DNA of 64,000 bases from Deroplatys truncata (GCA_030765065.1 CM060990.1:673102118-673166117); one strand, 5' to 3'. Positions 11,821 through 24,050 are shown, counted from the first letter of the stretch. Program-made: numbers and translations. Notes: generated by a model not told the origin, from the letters alone.

Positions 11821-13061
11821 ATTTATAAACTTCATTTATTCTTATCCATTGTATCAGAAAACAAATTTATACTTTCCACCCACGGTTCATCATCGCTTTA
11901 GCGGTTATCTTAAGCCGCGTCTACACTGATTAACATTTAAGAAAAGCTATAAAGTGCAACATGTTAACATTTCATGTTGGCCTAATTTCGATCTCAGGAT
12001 TGGCTTTACGAGCTAACTGAGAGTGTTACCCTGGGCAATTTTAACATTAGGGATGGGACCTCGATACTGTCGATATCTATACGGTGAAATTAACCTTCGA
12101 TACTTCCTCGATACTTTTAAGTTTATAACTTTTGCATTATTGAAGGTTGTTGTGTTTACCTTTATGCTAGATAAGGAATGAGAGACTTCACGTTATTGCC
12201 TCGCACGTGTCCCCAAAGAGTTGCTGAATTATAGTTCTTGATAGACTTTAACTGCATTTCATATGGGTGAATCAATGAAACATTTCAATGATTTGTGTGT
12301 CTAAATGAAACCATGTAAAACAATGGGGGAAAGAGTAGAGGTACTCATGTAACATGCAGCGTTAACTGAGTTGTGAAAAGCTGATCAACCGACGAACTAA
12401 ATCACGTTTCTGCAATAGCCTGGCTTGGTAACTTATTCTCAGCTATTACATATCCCTACATCCGGTGACCAAAACCTATGAATCCAGCAGAAACAAGTCA
12501 GAATTTAAGACGTGAGATGATACAGCACATAGAAATATTTATTCTTTCCTTCCATCTGTTAGTTTGTGTTTACGCAAGTCAAACTCGGGTCACGATCATA
12601 GCTTATAGTTATATTGTACGACTAATTTCCATATTATGGGTCGAACATCCTTTAAAATGGGTTTTCAGCACAAAATATAGTTACATAAAAAGAGAAGCAA
12701 ATAAATTATTATTATTTATTAGCCATGACTAACAATAGGGGATGTATAACTGTGGCATTATCAACATAAAAAATTGCTACCGGTTGGAGAATGTCAAACA
12801 GGAACAATTTCGGAATTACCATACAATACAAAATTGGTTATATGCGTTTATACACAGAAAAAACTAAAAAGATGTTATTTCAGTGTACAAGCTATCGCCT
12901 TTACAGTTTTTTATAAAGTGAGTATCGAGTATCGAATATCAGTGCTCAAAAGTCAGTATCGATATTGAGTATCGAGAAGTAGTGGTAACGTCCGATTACT
13001 ATTTAACATGTTGAATGTTTTCCGCTCTCGATGGAAAACTCAAGTCAATTCGCTCTTATGA
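11821..13061. other. Unassigned DNA with inverted CGATA clusters
   Basis: At 12058-12118 and 12918-12978 there are clusters of TCGATA/TATCGA motifs in inverted arrangement, about 860 bp apart. The left cluster begins at 'tagggatgggacctcgata', a terminus style seen in some hAT MITEs. The right end does not show a matching terminus, so I do not define an element. The intervening ORF (12478-12729) has no recognised motif. Confidence 0.35.
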
Positions 13062-13312
13062 TCCTCCGTGGTATAGAACTACCATGCTAGCCCCTGGTTC
13101 CCGAGGTCGCGGGTCCAAACCCTTCGGAGGGCGATGGATTTTTTCGGGCGTAAACATGCTTAGCATAGCTTCCTTCAGAAGGTTAGTAAAGCCGGTAGTG
13201 CCTTGATGTAGGTTTACGGCACGTAAAAGAACCTCAAGTTTGATATAGAGGCCTGTGAGCTAAATTTCCGGTCCGTCACGTCCAATACAGAATGGGATGC
13301 TAAGAACCATAG
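13062..13312 (+). mobile_element. SINE1, tRNA-derived, copy a
   Basis: Same order of blocks as the intact SINE1 at 24657-24935: a tRNA-like head with a diverged B box, 'ggcgatggattttttcgggc', 'agtaaagccggtagt', 'tttacggcacgtaaaagaac', and 'aatgggatgctaag'. The tail (the final ~35 bp) is missing at the point where the IS630 element at 13315 begins. Confidence 0.8.
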
Positions 13313-13314
13313 TA

Positions 13315-15687
13315 TAGAGGTTTTAATGTCATGAAGGCACAACGGGCTCTTATGGACCATGCTTTTCTTATGGAAGAATCATGTGCGCTGTTGCCAAATG
13401 TGTGTGTTTTCAAACGAGACTTAGGTAAAATAGGAACGTGTATTTTGGTATGAAATGTGTTGAACAGGATGGTATGTACGAAAAACCCTTAATTTAATTA
13501 TACATTTTTTTAAAATAACAAAATTTAATATTTTTTTGAAAGTAGATTTCTAACATCTTTCCCGCTCCGAACGTTAAAGCACGTCTTTAAACCGAAATAA
13601 TTGCAATGAAAAAACTCTGGATTATTAGTTTGTTTTCATAGGCCAGGTTGGTATTTAGATTTTATCAACACATCTAAATATATTTCTTAAAAGAAATAGA
13701 CTTTAGAACAAAGTGTCAGGGCCCTTGGTTTATGCAGTGGAAAATGTCGTCACTGGCTAATTCTAGTTCTGTAAGTCCATGTAAAAACTTCCAACAACAA
13801 AGTTGTCAAGGAAATAATTAAATTATTTTTTTATCTACATACAGAAGGTTTCCAGAACCAATACATCCATGATTTAACAGTTTAATGTAAATGTTTTCAG
13901 CGCGCAAGGCAGACAGTTCCAACAAACCTGTTTCTCTTGTCCTGGAGACGATAAAACCAGATGTGGTATGGCAGTTCAGGGGGCAATAATAGGTCATACT
14001 TAGTGGAGGGTTTCAGCCTCTAGCTTTCGAGAATCTGAACGTATGTGATTTTTACAAATCCTCTGGCAATCATGTGAACTGCAGTTAAGTAACCAGAGTG
14101 CAATGGATCGCAGAAAAAAAGGGCGAAATTATTAAAGGTGGCGAGGGAAAACAATTCTAAGAGCGCTTGATTATTTAAAGGAATAGAACCCCGGACGTAA
14201 TGACTCATCCACTGCATGGTGACTGGCGTGAGTAGGCCTACATTTTTAAGAAAAGAATGTAAAAAAGATTCCTGTCACTACACCACGGAAGGAAAGACAC
14301 ATGGGACATGCATACAAAACCAGGGGGGTGAAATGTTGTACGACACAAAGCTAATGAATTTCTATTTCAAAATATACCCCCTACAATTTTATCAGTGTTC
14401 AAAAAATGCCAATGATGGTGTAGATTTACCAAAATTTAAATATTCAACTTTTTATCGCTTGGTGAAAGAAATGGAATTTGATTTTGAACAGAGAGGAAAC
14501 AAAGACATTCCTACTTACGGAAAAGAAAAGAAAATCAGGAGAGGGAGGAAAGGAAAATTGTTTACCTTGATGAAAGTTAGGTAAATGTAGGGCACAGTAT
14601 GTCAAAAGTTTGTAAGGATAAGACTATAAAAACTCCTTAAGAAGCGCTTTTGTTCGGGTCATTCACTGGTCTCAGACCACCTACGGCTCTCGGACCACGA
14701 CTTGTAATATTGCATGCCGGTGGTACGATAGGATTTGTACAGGGTGCAAAAGTTGTTTACTTGGCGAAACAAATGCTGATTATCCGGACAAAATTTGAGC
14801 AGTGGTTCAGGAACCAACCATTGCTCAATATAGAACCAAGAACGGGCGTTGTTACGTACAATGCGTCGTACCATGGTAGAAAACCACTTCAAAAACACGT
14901 AATTGGCTGGTATCATAACATATTCCCTATCCAGACGATTGTTTTAAAAGAGAATTGCTGACCATCGTAAATTATGTACGAGATAAATTTAGTGCCACTA
15001 TTATGGACCCGTTTGCAGAAGAACATGAATAATATTTTTAGGTTGCCACCATAGCATTGCGAACTAAACCCTATAGAAATGGTATGGAGTCAGGTAAAGG
15101 GACACGTTGGGCGACATAACATTGTATTTAAGCAAAAAGAGACGGTATTTTTATTGGAAAATGCTTTTGAATCAGTCACCCAAGATCAGTGGTTAAATTA
15201 CTGCAAATACTTTGAACGGATATAAGACGTTATGTGAGAAGCAGAATAGCTGCAGGATGACATCGAACTTCTAATCATTACGTTAACCAGCATTCCTCCA
15301 GCAATGACTGCAGTTCTTGCATGGGCAGTGAAAAGGCCAACTTGGACTCCTCTTTGGGTGTTGAACCCATATCCGATTAAGGTAACATTAATTTATTAAG
15401 CGTATTATATTTGGATAAAATAGTAAACAGCTGACGGTTATTAAGAGAATGTAATAAATTGGCCGCATAAATCAAAATCATTTAGGAATTAAATGAAGAA
15501 TGTATAATAATCATTAACCTAATAAAACGGTAATAGATAGTACAATAAAGATTCTGGTGAATAAATAATAGTAATAATAAACCTGGTTGTGAACGAAAGC
15601 GCGGTTTTTGTGGCGGCTAACATACGTGGCAAGACTGCGCGGATTCTCCATAAGAGCCATTGTGCCTTCATGACGTGAAAACAGCTA
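13315..15687 (+). mobile_element. IS630-type DNA transposon with ~50-bp inverted repeats
   Basis: Left end 'tagaggttttaatgtcatga' (from 13315) and the reverse complement of the right end ('tagctgttttcacgtcatga', ending 15687) align over ~50 bp with one ~20 bp indel. They continue through 'aaggcacaa', 'ggctcttatgga', and a 'gcgc..gt.ttgcca' block. TA dinucleotides flank both ends (13313-13314 and 15688-15689), the target duplication of the IS630/Tc1/mariner group. The transposase remnant at 14216-15240 lies inside. The left flank is the 3' part of a SINE1. Confidence 0.75.
14216..15240 (+). pseudogene. IS630/Tc1-type transposase pseudogene (DDE_3-like)
   Basis: Two open stretches in different frames (14216-14581 and 14650-14958), plus a third frame from about 15040, together give recognisable pieces of an IS630-group transposase. 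They are a 'STFYRLVKEMEFDFEQRGN' segment typical of the linker after the HTH; 'RLVILHAGGTIGFVQGAK', the conserved strand region; a 'YNASYHGRK' segment where the catalytic Asp expected before Asn is replaced by Tyr; and 'LNPIEMVWSQVKGHV' with the final Glu. The present spacing from that Tyr codon to the Glu codon is 216 nt. Frameshifts, stops and the lost Asp show it is dead. Confidence 0.82.
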
Positions 15688-15689
15688 TA

Positions 15690-15994
15690 GTTAATCACTC
15701 TTCGTATGTGATCGGGAGCTTCGAGGGTTTCCGGACTGTAACCATAGCAACGACGTAGGTACAGTTGAGTGCAAAAAAAGTGCCGATCCTTATGGTTACT
15801 TTTAGTGTTTTCCATTCTTGAATGTTGGCAGAATCTCCTTATCGTTTGTGTTCCGGCCTGCCTTAGGTGAGCTGTCCTCTAATTGGGTTTAGCTGAAGTC
15901 CGATACCCTGACATTACCCTATGAAGAAAAGTCAGGCCTAACTGGGCAATGAAAGGAGTGGAGAATCAATAAATGTCATCTGAATTGTTGAAAC
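15690..15994. other. Unassigned flank of the IS630 element
   Basis: No repeat family or gene was recognised in the 300 bp between the IS630 element and SD-B. Confidence 0.4.
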
Positions 15995-16071
15995 AATATG
16001 CCTCCGCCGGGTTTGAGCCCGCGACCTCGGGAACTAGACTACGTGGTACCCCTAGACCACGGAGCACGGCA
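15995..16071 (-). repeat. SINE1 head fragment
   Basis: Minus-strand tRNA-like head of SINE1, including the B box as 'ccgggtttgagcccgcgac'. The SINE body is absent. The same arrangement recurs in SD-B copy 2, so the fragmentation predates the duplication. Confidence 0.7.
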
Positions 16072-16369
16072 GTTACGGAGGCAGACTTAGCACCTCGAAA
16101 TACAAGATCGTTTGTGCCTAAGACACTAACAGGGTACCCTCGGAGGAGAGGGGTGATGTCAGAGGAAACAGTGCGGCTAGATCAGGAGGCATGGCAGGGT
16201 CCCTACCTCTTACATGCTGAAACTACCCGGATGGTAGCTGGTGCAGCCGGCTCCCCCCTGCAGGCTTGCACATCTCACTCGAAGACATGGGACTCAGAGA
16301 CCCGCCTCATTCCGGGGGACGATGGGTTACATAGAGCATCCTTGTCCTCTATCATGTAACGCTAAGACT

Positions 16370-16588
16370 CCCGTCGACACTTTCAACCCTAGAACAGACC
16401 AAGCAGATGAAAGGTGTAGTGAAATGGAGGGACAGGAAATAGGGAGATGTAATGAACCTTCCCAGCATTCGCCAAGCGACCCGGAGAAACCCGAAAAACC
16501 CATGGGTCAGGAAAGTAGCCGTGGAAATCGAACCCACGACCTCCCGAATACAGGACACAGACGTTACCACCTGAGCCATCCCGCTTAA
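16370..16588 (-). mobile_element. SINE4, tRNA-derived
   Basis: On the minus strand a tRNA-like head begins at about 16588: A box 'tggctcaggtgg', then 'gggaggtcgtgggttcgatt' containing the B box. A body of ~150 bp follows ('ttggcgaatgctgggaaggt'). The second copy lies at 20300-20536 in SD-B copy 2. The cloverleaf is not complete enough for a functional tRNA. Confidence 0.7.
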
Positions 16589-17834
16589 TAGTCTACTGTA
16601 ACCCACCTTGATCCTTAGGCATCACATGTCAATTGTTTCGTTGAAATATCATATAATATATATTTCTTAATGTCCATTTCTTTATTCCCATATTTATAAT
16701 TCTATCTCTTCTAGATATTCGAGATGAGCGCCGCCAATAATCCATTTCCAAAACAAAAAATTGTGTCTTTAGACTTATTGAATTGCCATGTTTCTGAACC
16801 ATATAAAGTTGTACTTTTAACAGTAGAGTTGTAAATGTTTATTGTTGTTTCTCTTGTTATCCTGTTTGCATATACCATTCAACTACATAAGCTATCAATG
16901 CAAATCACCACTTGAAATAATTGTCATGATTTATAGAGTAATTCATAAAAAATTCAGGAAAAACCATTGAGAACTTTAAGAGCAGTGGTAGTTTAACCCT
17001 CTTAAGGTGTAATTTCCATGTGTTCAGACTACCTTATCCCCTTAATCTAAGGTAAACATCTGCGTACTGTAATAGATATATCGAATTATTTTCAGTCATT
17101 GCACCTTTAAATATTTATTTCAGTTTATGCTATTGGCAGACGATTCTCGCCGATTGAGTTCACTTAGCTTGGTAGTCTTGCCTCCTGTGGGTTGTTAGAT
17201 CTAATGATAAGGCACACATTACTTCCGGTTAAAGTTGAATAGTAGGCCTTCAAGCATGTCCCATACGATTTCTGAAGGTTCTGACCTGGGACAGTCGGTC
17301 GCTAGCATTGTGTACCCGGGCGATGACTTGGCCATGGTTCATTGTATACCTAAATGTTTATGACCTTCTGAGAAAGACACTGGTTTCCCTCCGCTTTAAA
17401 ATACTGGTTTCCAGCATTTATCCAATTTGCTTTGTGCTGTTTTAACGATTTTTACTGCACTGTGAGCAGTGGCGTAGCGCAAGGGTAGACTGAGCCAAGT
17501 AAATAAGTAAATTGTCAAACATATAAATAAAGATAGCCTGAAAAAGGTGACGAAAAACTAATTAATACAATCACCTTCACCTCTGCTTACCCAACGCCCC
17601 AACCCCTACTGTTACTTTGTGTCAGATTGTAGTGCTGCGTAGTGCTAATCTCATGATGCGGCAGCAAAGTCGGGTAGACTCGCAGTGTTGCTAATTTAGT
17701 TTTGTTTTACAACTAAATCTGGTCTTTTTGAACGACTGCCTAGTTGGAAAATTAATCTTTTAGTTCCTAGTCGGAAATCTAGTTCTTTTACAAAATCATC
17801 TAGTTTTTTTTTTCAAATCATATGGTGTCATGTA

Positions 17835-18880
17835 CAGAGAGAGCCAAAAAACTACGAACCGGCTGTGCGGTGTTTTTCCTCTGCGCGTCCTCGGCGCTCG
17901 TTGCCGTCTGCCGCTATCATAGAAAGGCGCGGATAAACCATACATTTTAAAAACTACTTTTAAAGGCTTTACTTACCAACTTAGTGAAAGCAGATGCTCA
18001 AAGTGGCCACCATCGCTGTCCATACATTTTTGGCACCTCTTTAGGAAACTATCCAACATGAAATTTTTGGAGCGAATTTTCCAAACGGTGAACGATGTCG
18101 TCTAATGTTTCTTCGGTAAGAACCGAACGCCATCTTTTAGATTTCTTAACCTGAACACTTCCTGTGGCTGAAATTTGCTGTAAAGTTGCTGGATTGTTGT
18201 ACGGCTGGAACTTTTACACCTGGAAATGCTTCTGCAAATCGTACCTTCACTTGGCGAGCTGGCCGAGTTATCACATACGAATCATAAATAAATACATACT
18301 GTGCAGTAGAAACTATATTCTGAGTTATAATATATTTTATGACTATGTACAGGACAAAATGATGAATAACTCATAATAACTGAACCACATCACATCACCG
18401 TCAACTCAAAACTGCACTTCACACTGCACAGCAAAACCACAACAGCTTGACTTTGTTTATAGTAGCAGTGCATTATCATGTTTTTATCATATTTCCACAC
18501 GTCCAGTGGAAAAACACCGCCCAGCCGGTTATATTCCTCATAAAATACCCCTTTGGGGTGACTTAAAACATAAAGTGTACAAGACAAACCCACACACCCT
18601 GGAAGAATTAAATAAAATATCTACCAGGAAATTTCTCAACGTGAACTACTGCGAGTGATGGATAGTTTCCTAAAGATGTGCCAAAAATGTATGGACAACG
18701 ACGGTGGCCAGTTTCAGCATCTCCTTTCGTAAAGTTGGTAAGTAAAGCCTTTAAAAGTAGTTTTAAAAATGTATGGTTTCATCCGCACCTTTCTATATTA
18801 GCGGCAGACGGCAACGAGCGCCGAGGCCGCGGACAGGTAAAACACGGCGCAGGCGGTTCGGAGTCTTTTGGCTGACTCTG
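17835..18880 (-). mobile_element. Mariner-like element M1, internal-deletion copy
   Basis: Starts 'cagagagagccaaaaaacta' and ends with the inverse, '...ttttggctgactctg', flanked by TA at 17833-17834 and 18881-18882. The inverted arms exceed 200 bp and include the 3' end of the transposase gene. The element lies in minus orientation: the N-terminal HTH is on the minus strand and the central catalytic region is missing. The layout mirrors M9 (55786-56655). Confidence 0.9.
18115..18340 (-). pseudogene. Mariner-like transposase N-terminal HTH fragment
   Basis: The minus strand encodes a diverged version of the helix-turn-helix read clearly in M9 (56333-56626), from the 'YDSYV' region to 'DDI..RLEN'. 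Small indels break the frame. The catalytic domain is absent. Confidence 0.7.
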
Positions 18881-18882
18881 TA

Positions 18883-19739
18883 CTAACAGGCAAATCCTCA
18901 TCACTGGAGTCTTATTTTGCTTTTAGTTAAGAAATTTGGTTGCCCCAGCAATTCACGGCGTGGATGAAATGTTAAAAGTTCACACTTACAACATGTTGCA
19001 GATATTTAGACCGTTTTGTTAATTATTGTTAAATGTCTACTATTGACATATTGAGCACTGTGGACTCACCTTTAGGTTTTAGACATCACCTTTTTATGAT
19101 TTTCTCACACTTCCCTAAGTACATATTGCGTCTAACTTTGTAGTTTAGACCCTGTAGAGAGGTTTCTAAGGTATTATTGGGCAGGTAATTCACTTTGCAT
19201 GCCGGAAACTTATACAATAGTGAAACATCCATCTCAAAATGAAACTACACTCAGTGTAACTCGACCAGAAAATTTGGATCTTGATGGCTAACATTCCCTA
19301 AAATGGGTGGCGAGATGACGACAATAATCCATCTTCGTCGAGATTAGAATTTGTAGTGTTTCTGATTATGGCAAATCAGTTCCCTCCAACTTCAAACTGC
19401 TAGTCACTTGACAATTTAGCTCACTTTTGAGCACATAACCCGTGTTTTATTTCTTATATGCTAATGGTAGGTATTCTTGTCATTTAGTTATATTTTTCAA
19501 AGTTTACATCTTCTGACAGCCTAATGCACATTAAACCAGACATCCTTTCATATTGACAAAAACATTCTTTCTTATCTATCCATTGCCCTTCTCTCAGTTG
19601 TCTCTCTTTCATGGTTTCCATAACTCCATGTTTCCATTTTCTGGAGGTCGCCCTCCTTTTCGTTTACTCGATGTTCAACCATTTAAAGCAATCTTCGGTA
19701 GGGAGTACGAGTAGGACTAGGTACGGAAAGGAAAACCTT
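18883..19739. other. Unassigned intergenic DNA
   Basis: No repeat family, terminal repeat or coding exon was recognised between M1 and the SINE1 at 19740. Confidence 0.4.
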
Positions 19740-19993
19740 CATTGAATTTTATTTATGGTCGTTTTTTAACTGACGTGCTTCTTAGCTTCCATTCTATATT
19801 GAGTGTGGAAGACCGGTAATTTTGCTCAGATGCCTCTTTATCAGGCTTGAGGTTCTTTTACGTGCTGTAAATCTACACACGGGACCACCGGCTCTACTTC
19901 CCTACCGAAAGAAGCCATGCTAGGGATTTTTAAGCCCGAAAAAGGTATGGGAACTAGAGGCTAGCATACTACCTCTAGACTACGGAGGACGAC
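19740..19993 (-). mobile_element. SINE1, copy in minus orientation
   Basis: Reverse-complement SINE1. The 3' tail is at the left ('attgaattttatttatggtc') and the tRNA-like head at the right ('ctctagactacggaggacga'). About 25-30 bp of the head around the B box are deleted. Its head abuts SD-B copy 2. Confidence 0.8.
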
Positions 19994-20299
19994 AGGTACG
20001 GAGGCGAATTTAACACCTCGATCTACAAGATCTTTTGTACCTATGAAACTGACATGGTACCCTCAGAGGAGCGGGGCGAGGTAAGAGGAGACAGGCCAGA
20101 TCAGGAGGCATGGCAGGGCAGATGGCAGGGTCCCTACCTTTTACATACTGAAACTCCCGGATGGTAACTGATGCAGCCGGCTCCCCTCTGCAGGCTTGCA
20201 CATCTCACTGGGAGACATGGGACTCAGAGACCCGCCCCAATCCGGAGGACGAAGGGTTACATAGAGCATCCTTTTCCTCTATCATGTAACGCCGAGACT

Positions 20300-20536
20300 C
20301 CCGCCGACACTTTCAACCCTGAAACACACAAAGCAGATGAAAAGTGTAGTGAAATGAGAATGGAGGTGAAATGGAGGGACAGGATATACGGGAGATGTAA
20401 TGAACCTTCCCAGCATTCGCCAAGCGACCCGGAGAAACCCAAAAACCCTTGGGTCAGGAAAGTAGCCGTGGAAATCGAACCCACGACCTCCCGAATACAG
20501 GACACAGACGTTACCACTTGAGCCATCCCGCTGAAT
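20300..20536 (-). mobile_element. SINE4, copy in SD-B copy 2
   Basis: Near-identical to the SINE4 at 16370-16588, with the same A and B boxes on the minus strand. It has a ~20 bp local duplication around 'gaaatgagaatggaggtgaa' that is absent from the other copy. Confidence 0.7.
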
Positions 20537-21044
20537 AGTCTACGGTAGCTCACCTTGAACCTTAGGCATCACATGACAATTGTTTGGTTGAAATATCATA
20601 TAATATATATTTCTTAATGTCCATTTCTTTATTCCCGCATTTGTAATTCTATCTCTTCTAGATATTCGAGATGAGCGCCGCCAATAATCCATTTCCAAAA
20701 CAAAACATTGTGTTACTAGACTTTTTGAATTGCCATGTTTCTAAACCATATGAAGTTTTACTTTTAACAGTAGAGTTGTAAATGTTTATTTTTGTATCTC
20801 TTGTTATCCTGTTTGCATATACCATTCAAATGTGAGAGATTTTCCTTTTCCTTATTCGCTATTTAAACTCACGATAATTTCTTCCATAACTTGAATTTTA
20901 ATACCCAAATAATTGTACACGTCACATTGTGCAATAACTTCTTTATCTTCAATTTTCAAATCTTGTTTCTCTCCTCTTATTGACATATTTTTTTTTTCAA
21001 AATTATACGCTATTTCCCATTTGCTGTATACTTCAATTAATTAC

Positions 21045-21712
21045 CTGCACATGCACCCTCACAAGAAAGTATTCGTCTGTACTTTAACAAATTCCAGCAG
21101 CTAAATTAATGGAGGGAAAATTTTGTTATTTTGGTAATACAGTTTTCGTGTTTTGGCGGTTTTTCATATCGTTCATTCTATTATTTTTATACACTTTATA
21201 AAAATATGCCAAAATTGCAACTTTTTGTAGGGTGGTGTTTTCAAAATTATCATTCTTGCATTGGGTAGAGCATTTTTTGTGCATACACCCACATACTTTC
21301 ATCGACATGTAACTTAAACTGGTGGAGACATAAATTCACAAAGTCGTAAAAAGTGAGCCGAAAATGAGGAATTAAGGCAAAAACGTGAAAATTCTCAAAA
21401 TTAACATTTTATTTCTCCGTCAAATAAAATCCCATTTTCACCGCAAAATCAAGTAATACACAGAAAAATTGCTCTACTCATTGCATGTATAATAGTTTTG
21501 AAAACACCACGTACAAAAGAGTTACAGTTTTGGCATATTTTTCAAACATTTTAAAACTGATAAAATGAAGGATCTGAAAAACCGACCAAACAGAAACTGT
21601 ATTATCATGTGATCTTTATGTCCAGAAAAGGAATTAGATTTTTCTCTCCATTCATTTGGCTGCTAGAATATTTTAAAGTGGAGACCAATAGTTTCTTGAG
21701 GGGGTGTATATT
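21045..21712. mobile_element. Foldback element with ~250-bp inverted arms
   Basis: Left arm ~21045-21296 and right arm ~21450-21712 are reverse complements with moderate divergence. Matching points include 'caccctcacaagaaagtatt' against 'gtttcttgagggggtg', 'ccagcagctaaattaatgga' against 'tccattcatttggctgctag', and 'ttttgaaaacacca' near the centre. No ORF was recognised and no clear target duplication found. It is absent from SD-B copy 1. Confidence 0.75.
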
Positions 21713-21734
21713 CTAAGTCATAATATTCTTGTGT

Positions 21735-23477
21735 CAAGGGGACAGGGTACTGTGAAATGGTCAAAAATCACATTTTTTTGTCTTAGGCACCAATAAAATA
21801 TCTATTATTTCCAATTTCAGAAAATACATACTTTTTGGGGGGTTAAGAGCTTTTTAAGACACTTAAATACCATTTAAATGCTAGTCTGCATTCCATTAAA
21901 GCTGTCATGCAACGCCCCTTTTTGGAACATTTTTGTATCTTTCAACAACGAACATGTATATCATACCCAACGAGCAGTTTAGCAATTAACAAAAGAGGCC
22001 AGGACCAAGAGAAGGCAATCAAAAAAGCTTCAGGATAAAAGGAATGAAGGAGCAGATGATAATGACCCTGAAATGTACTGAAGTGTGTCAAAATTTTAAC
22101 GTTCAAACTTTAAATTCAGTTTTCTCTGAACAACATTTTTGGATACTTATTACCTTTTTCTCAGAAAGTATGAAATGTATAGAGCTGAAATTTTCGGTAC
22201 ATGTATACACCATTCAGTTACACATCCCGAACCACAATAATAATTTTATAACGTATATGAGTTATATTAAGATAGCAAATTCATTGCAAATTTTCCACAT
22301 TTTTACTTTGCAATTAAATTTTTTCAACGTCTAGTGAACTTACATACATAACTAAATAGCGGAGGTTCAGAAGTTAGCTGATTATACTAAAAACAAGTAT
22401 GCGAAAGTGTGATTCTGTGTTGCAAGTAGTTTAAGAGAAAAAGGTACATGAATTCACATGTTTTAAGAGTAAATTTTATTAATTTTCTGCTGAATGAAGT
22501 AATTTTTACAGACTCAACTACATAAGCTATCAATGCAAACCACCACTTGATATAATTGCCATAATTTATGGAGTAATTCATAAAAAGTTCAGGAAAAACC
22601 ATTGAGAAATTTAAGAGCAGTGGTAGTTTAACACCTTTAAGACGTAATTTCCATCAGTTCAGACTATTTTGTCCCCTTAATCTAAGGTAAACTTCTGCAA
22701 ACTGTGATGGATATATGGAATTATTTTCAGTCATTGCACCTTTAAATATTTATTTCAATTTATGCTTTGGTAGACGATTCTCGCCGCTTGAGTTCACTTA
22801 GCTTGGTAGACTTGCCTCCTGTGGGTTGTTAGATCTAATGATAAGGCACACACTACTTCCGGTTAAAATTGAATAGTAGGCCTTCAAGCATGTCCCATAC
22901 GATTTCTGAAGGTTTTGACCTGGGACAGTCGGTCGCTAGCATTGTGTATCCGGGCGATGACTTGGCCATGGTTCATTGTATACCTATATGTTTATGACCT
23001 TCTGAGAAAGACTCTGATTTCCCTCCGCTTTAAAATACTGGTTTCCAGCATTTATGGAATTTTCCTTTGTGCTGTTTTAAGGATTTTTACTGCACTGTAA
23101 GTAGTGGCGTTGCGTAATGGTAGACTGAGTCTACTTAAACAAATTGCCAAGAAAATAAGTAAATTGTGAAACATATAAATAAAGATAGCCTGAAAAAGTG
23201 ATGAAAAAATAATTAATTCAATCACCTTCACCTCTGCTTACCCAACGCCCCAACCCCTACTGTTACTTCGTGTCAGATTGTAGTGCTGCGTAGTGCTAAT
23301 CCCACGATGCGGCAGCGAAGTTGAGTAGACTCGCAGTGTTGCTAATTTAGTTTACAACTGAATCTGGTCTTTTTGAACGACTGCCTAGTTGGAAAATTAA
23401 TCTCTTAGTTACTAGTGGCGAAATCTAGTTCTTTTAAAAAATCATCTGTTTTTTTTTTTATCATATGGTTTCATGTA
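21735..23477 (+). repeat. R2 dispersed repeat, longest copy
   Basis: A ~1.7 kb repeat shared with 60525-61889 and, for its 3' part, with 16885-17834. Shared landmarks are 'aatggtcaaaaa', 'ttaagagctttttaagacac', 'catgcaacgcccctttt', 'aaggcaatcaaaaaa' and 'cccaacgccccaacccct'. No protein similarity was recognised; it may be a non-autonomous element. Confidence 0.75.
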
Positions 23478-24050
23478 CAGAGAGAGCCAAAAAACTACGA
23501 GCCGGCTGCGCGGTGTTTTTCCTGTCCGCGTCCTCAGCGCTCGTTGCCGTCTGCCGCTATCATAGAAAGGCGCGGATGAAACCACACATTTTAAAAACTA
23601 CTTTTAAAGGCTTACTACCAACTTTGTGAAAGGAAATGCTGAAACTGGCCACCGTCGTTGTCCATACATTTTTTGGCACCTTTTTAGGAAACTATTCATC
23701 AGTCGCCGTAGTTCACGTTGAAAAATGCTGGCAATTTCCTGGCGGATATTTTGTTTTAATTCTTCCAGGGTGCGTGGGTTTGTCTTGTATACTTTGTTTT
23801 AAGTTATCCCAGAGATAGAAATCGCAGGGGGTTAGATCGGGGGATCGAGGGGGGCACAAATTTCTACTAATAATTCTGTCCTCAAACACACTTTCATAAA
23901 GTTGTTAAGTAAAGCCTTTAAAAGTAATTTTAAAAATGTTGTATGGTTTCATCCGCGTCTTTCTGTGATAGCAGCAGACGGCAACGAGCGCTGAGGAAGC
24001 GGACAGGAAAAACACCGCGTAGCCGGTTCGTAGTCTTTTGGCTCTCCCTA
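23478..24050. mobile_element. Mariner-like element M2, hairpin remnant
   Basis: TA (23476-23477) precedes the standard 'cagagagagccaaaaaacta' end; the right end reads 'ttttggctctcccta' followed by TA. The left arm is over 350 bp long and carries, in reverse, the transposase 3' coding part, including the 'PPRSPDLTPCDFYLW' region; it then joins directly to the right arm. No N-terminal sequence remains. Confidence 0.88.

Larger units (their letters stand above)
15985..18065 (+). repeat. Segmental duplication SD-B, copy 1
   Basis: Collinear with 19945-23700: a SINE1 head, an intervening GC-richer block, a SINE4, a ~250 bp AT-rich block (16620-16880), then R2 and the first part of a mariner-like element at the same insertion site. 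Copy 1 lacks the ~1.68 kb present in copy 2 between about 20829 and 22505; at that point it joins 'taccattcaa' directly to 'ctacataagc'. Confidence 0.85.
19945..23700 (+). repeat. Segmental duplication SD-B, copy 2
   Basis: Collinear with 15985-18065, with an additional 1.68 kb (20829-22505) that contains a foldback element and the 5' part of R2. The shared mariner-like insertion site after 'tcatatggt.tcatg' at the right shows that the mariner was present before the block duplicated. Confidence 0.85.

Noticed and set aside
14659..14916. Minus-strand ORF opposite the IS630 transposase
   Set aside because: It is the antisense shadow of a recognisable catalytic region on the plus strand.
16241..16588. 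ORFs in both SD-B copies (16241-16585 and 20171-20521) with similar proteins
   Set aside because: They translate SINE1/SINE4 sequence. The similarity comes from the block duplication, and the pol III boxes explain the conserved stretches.
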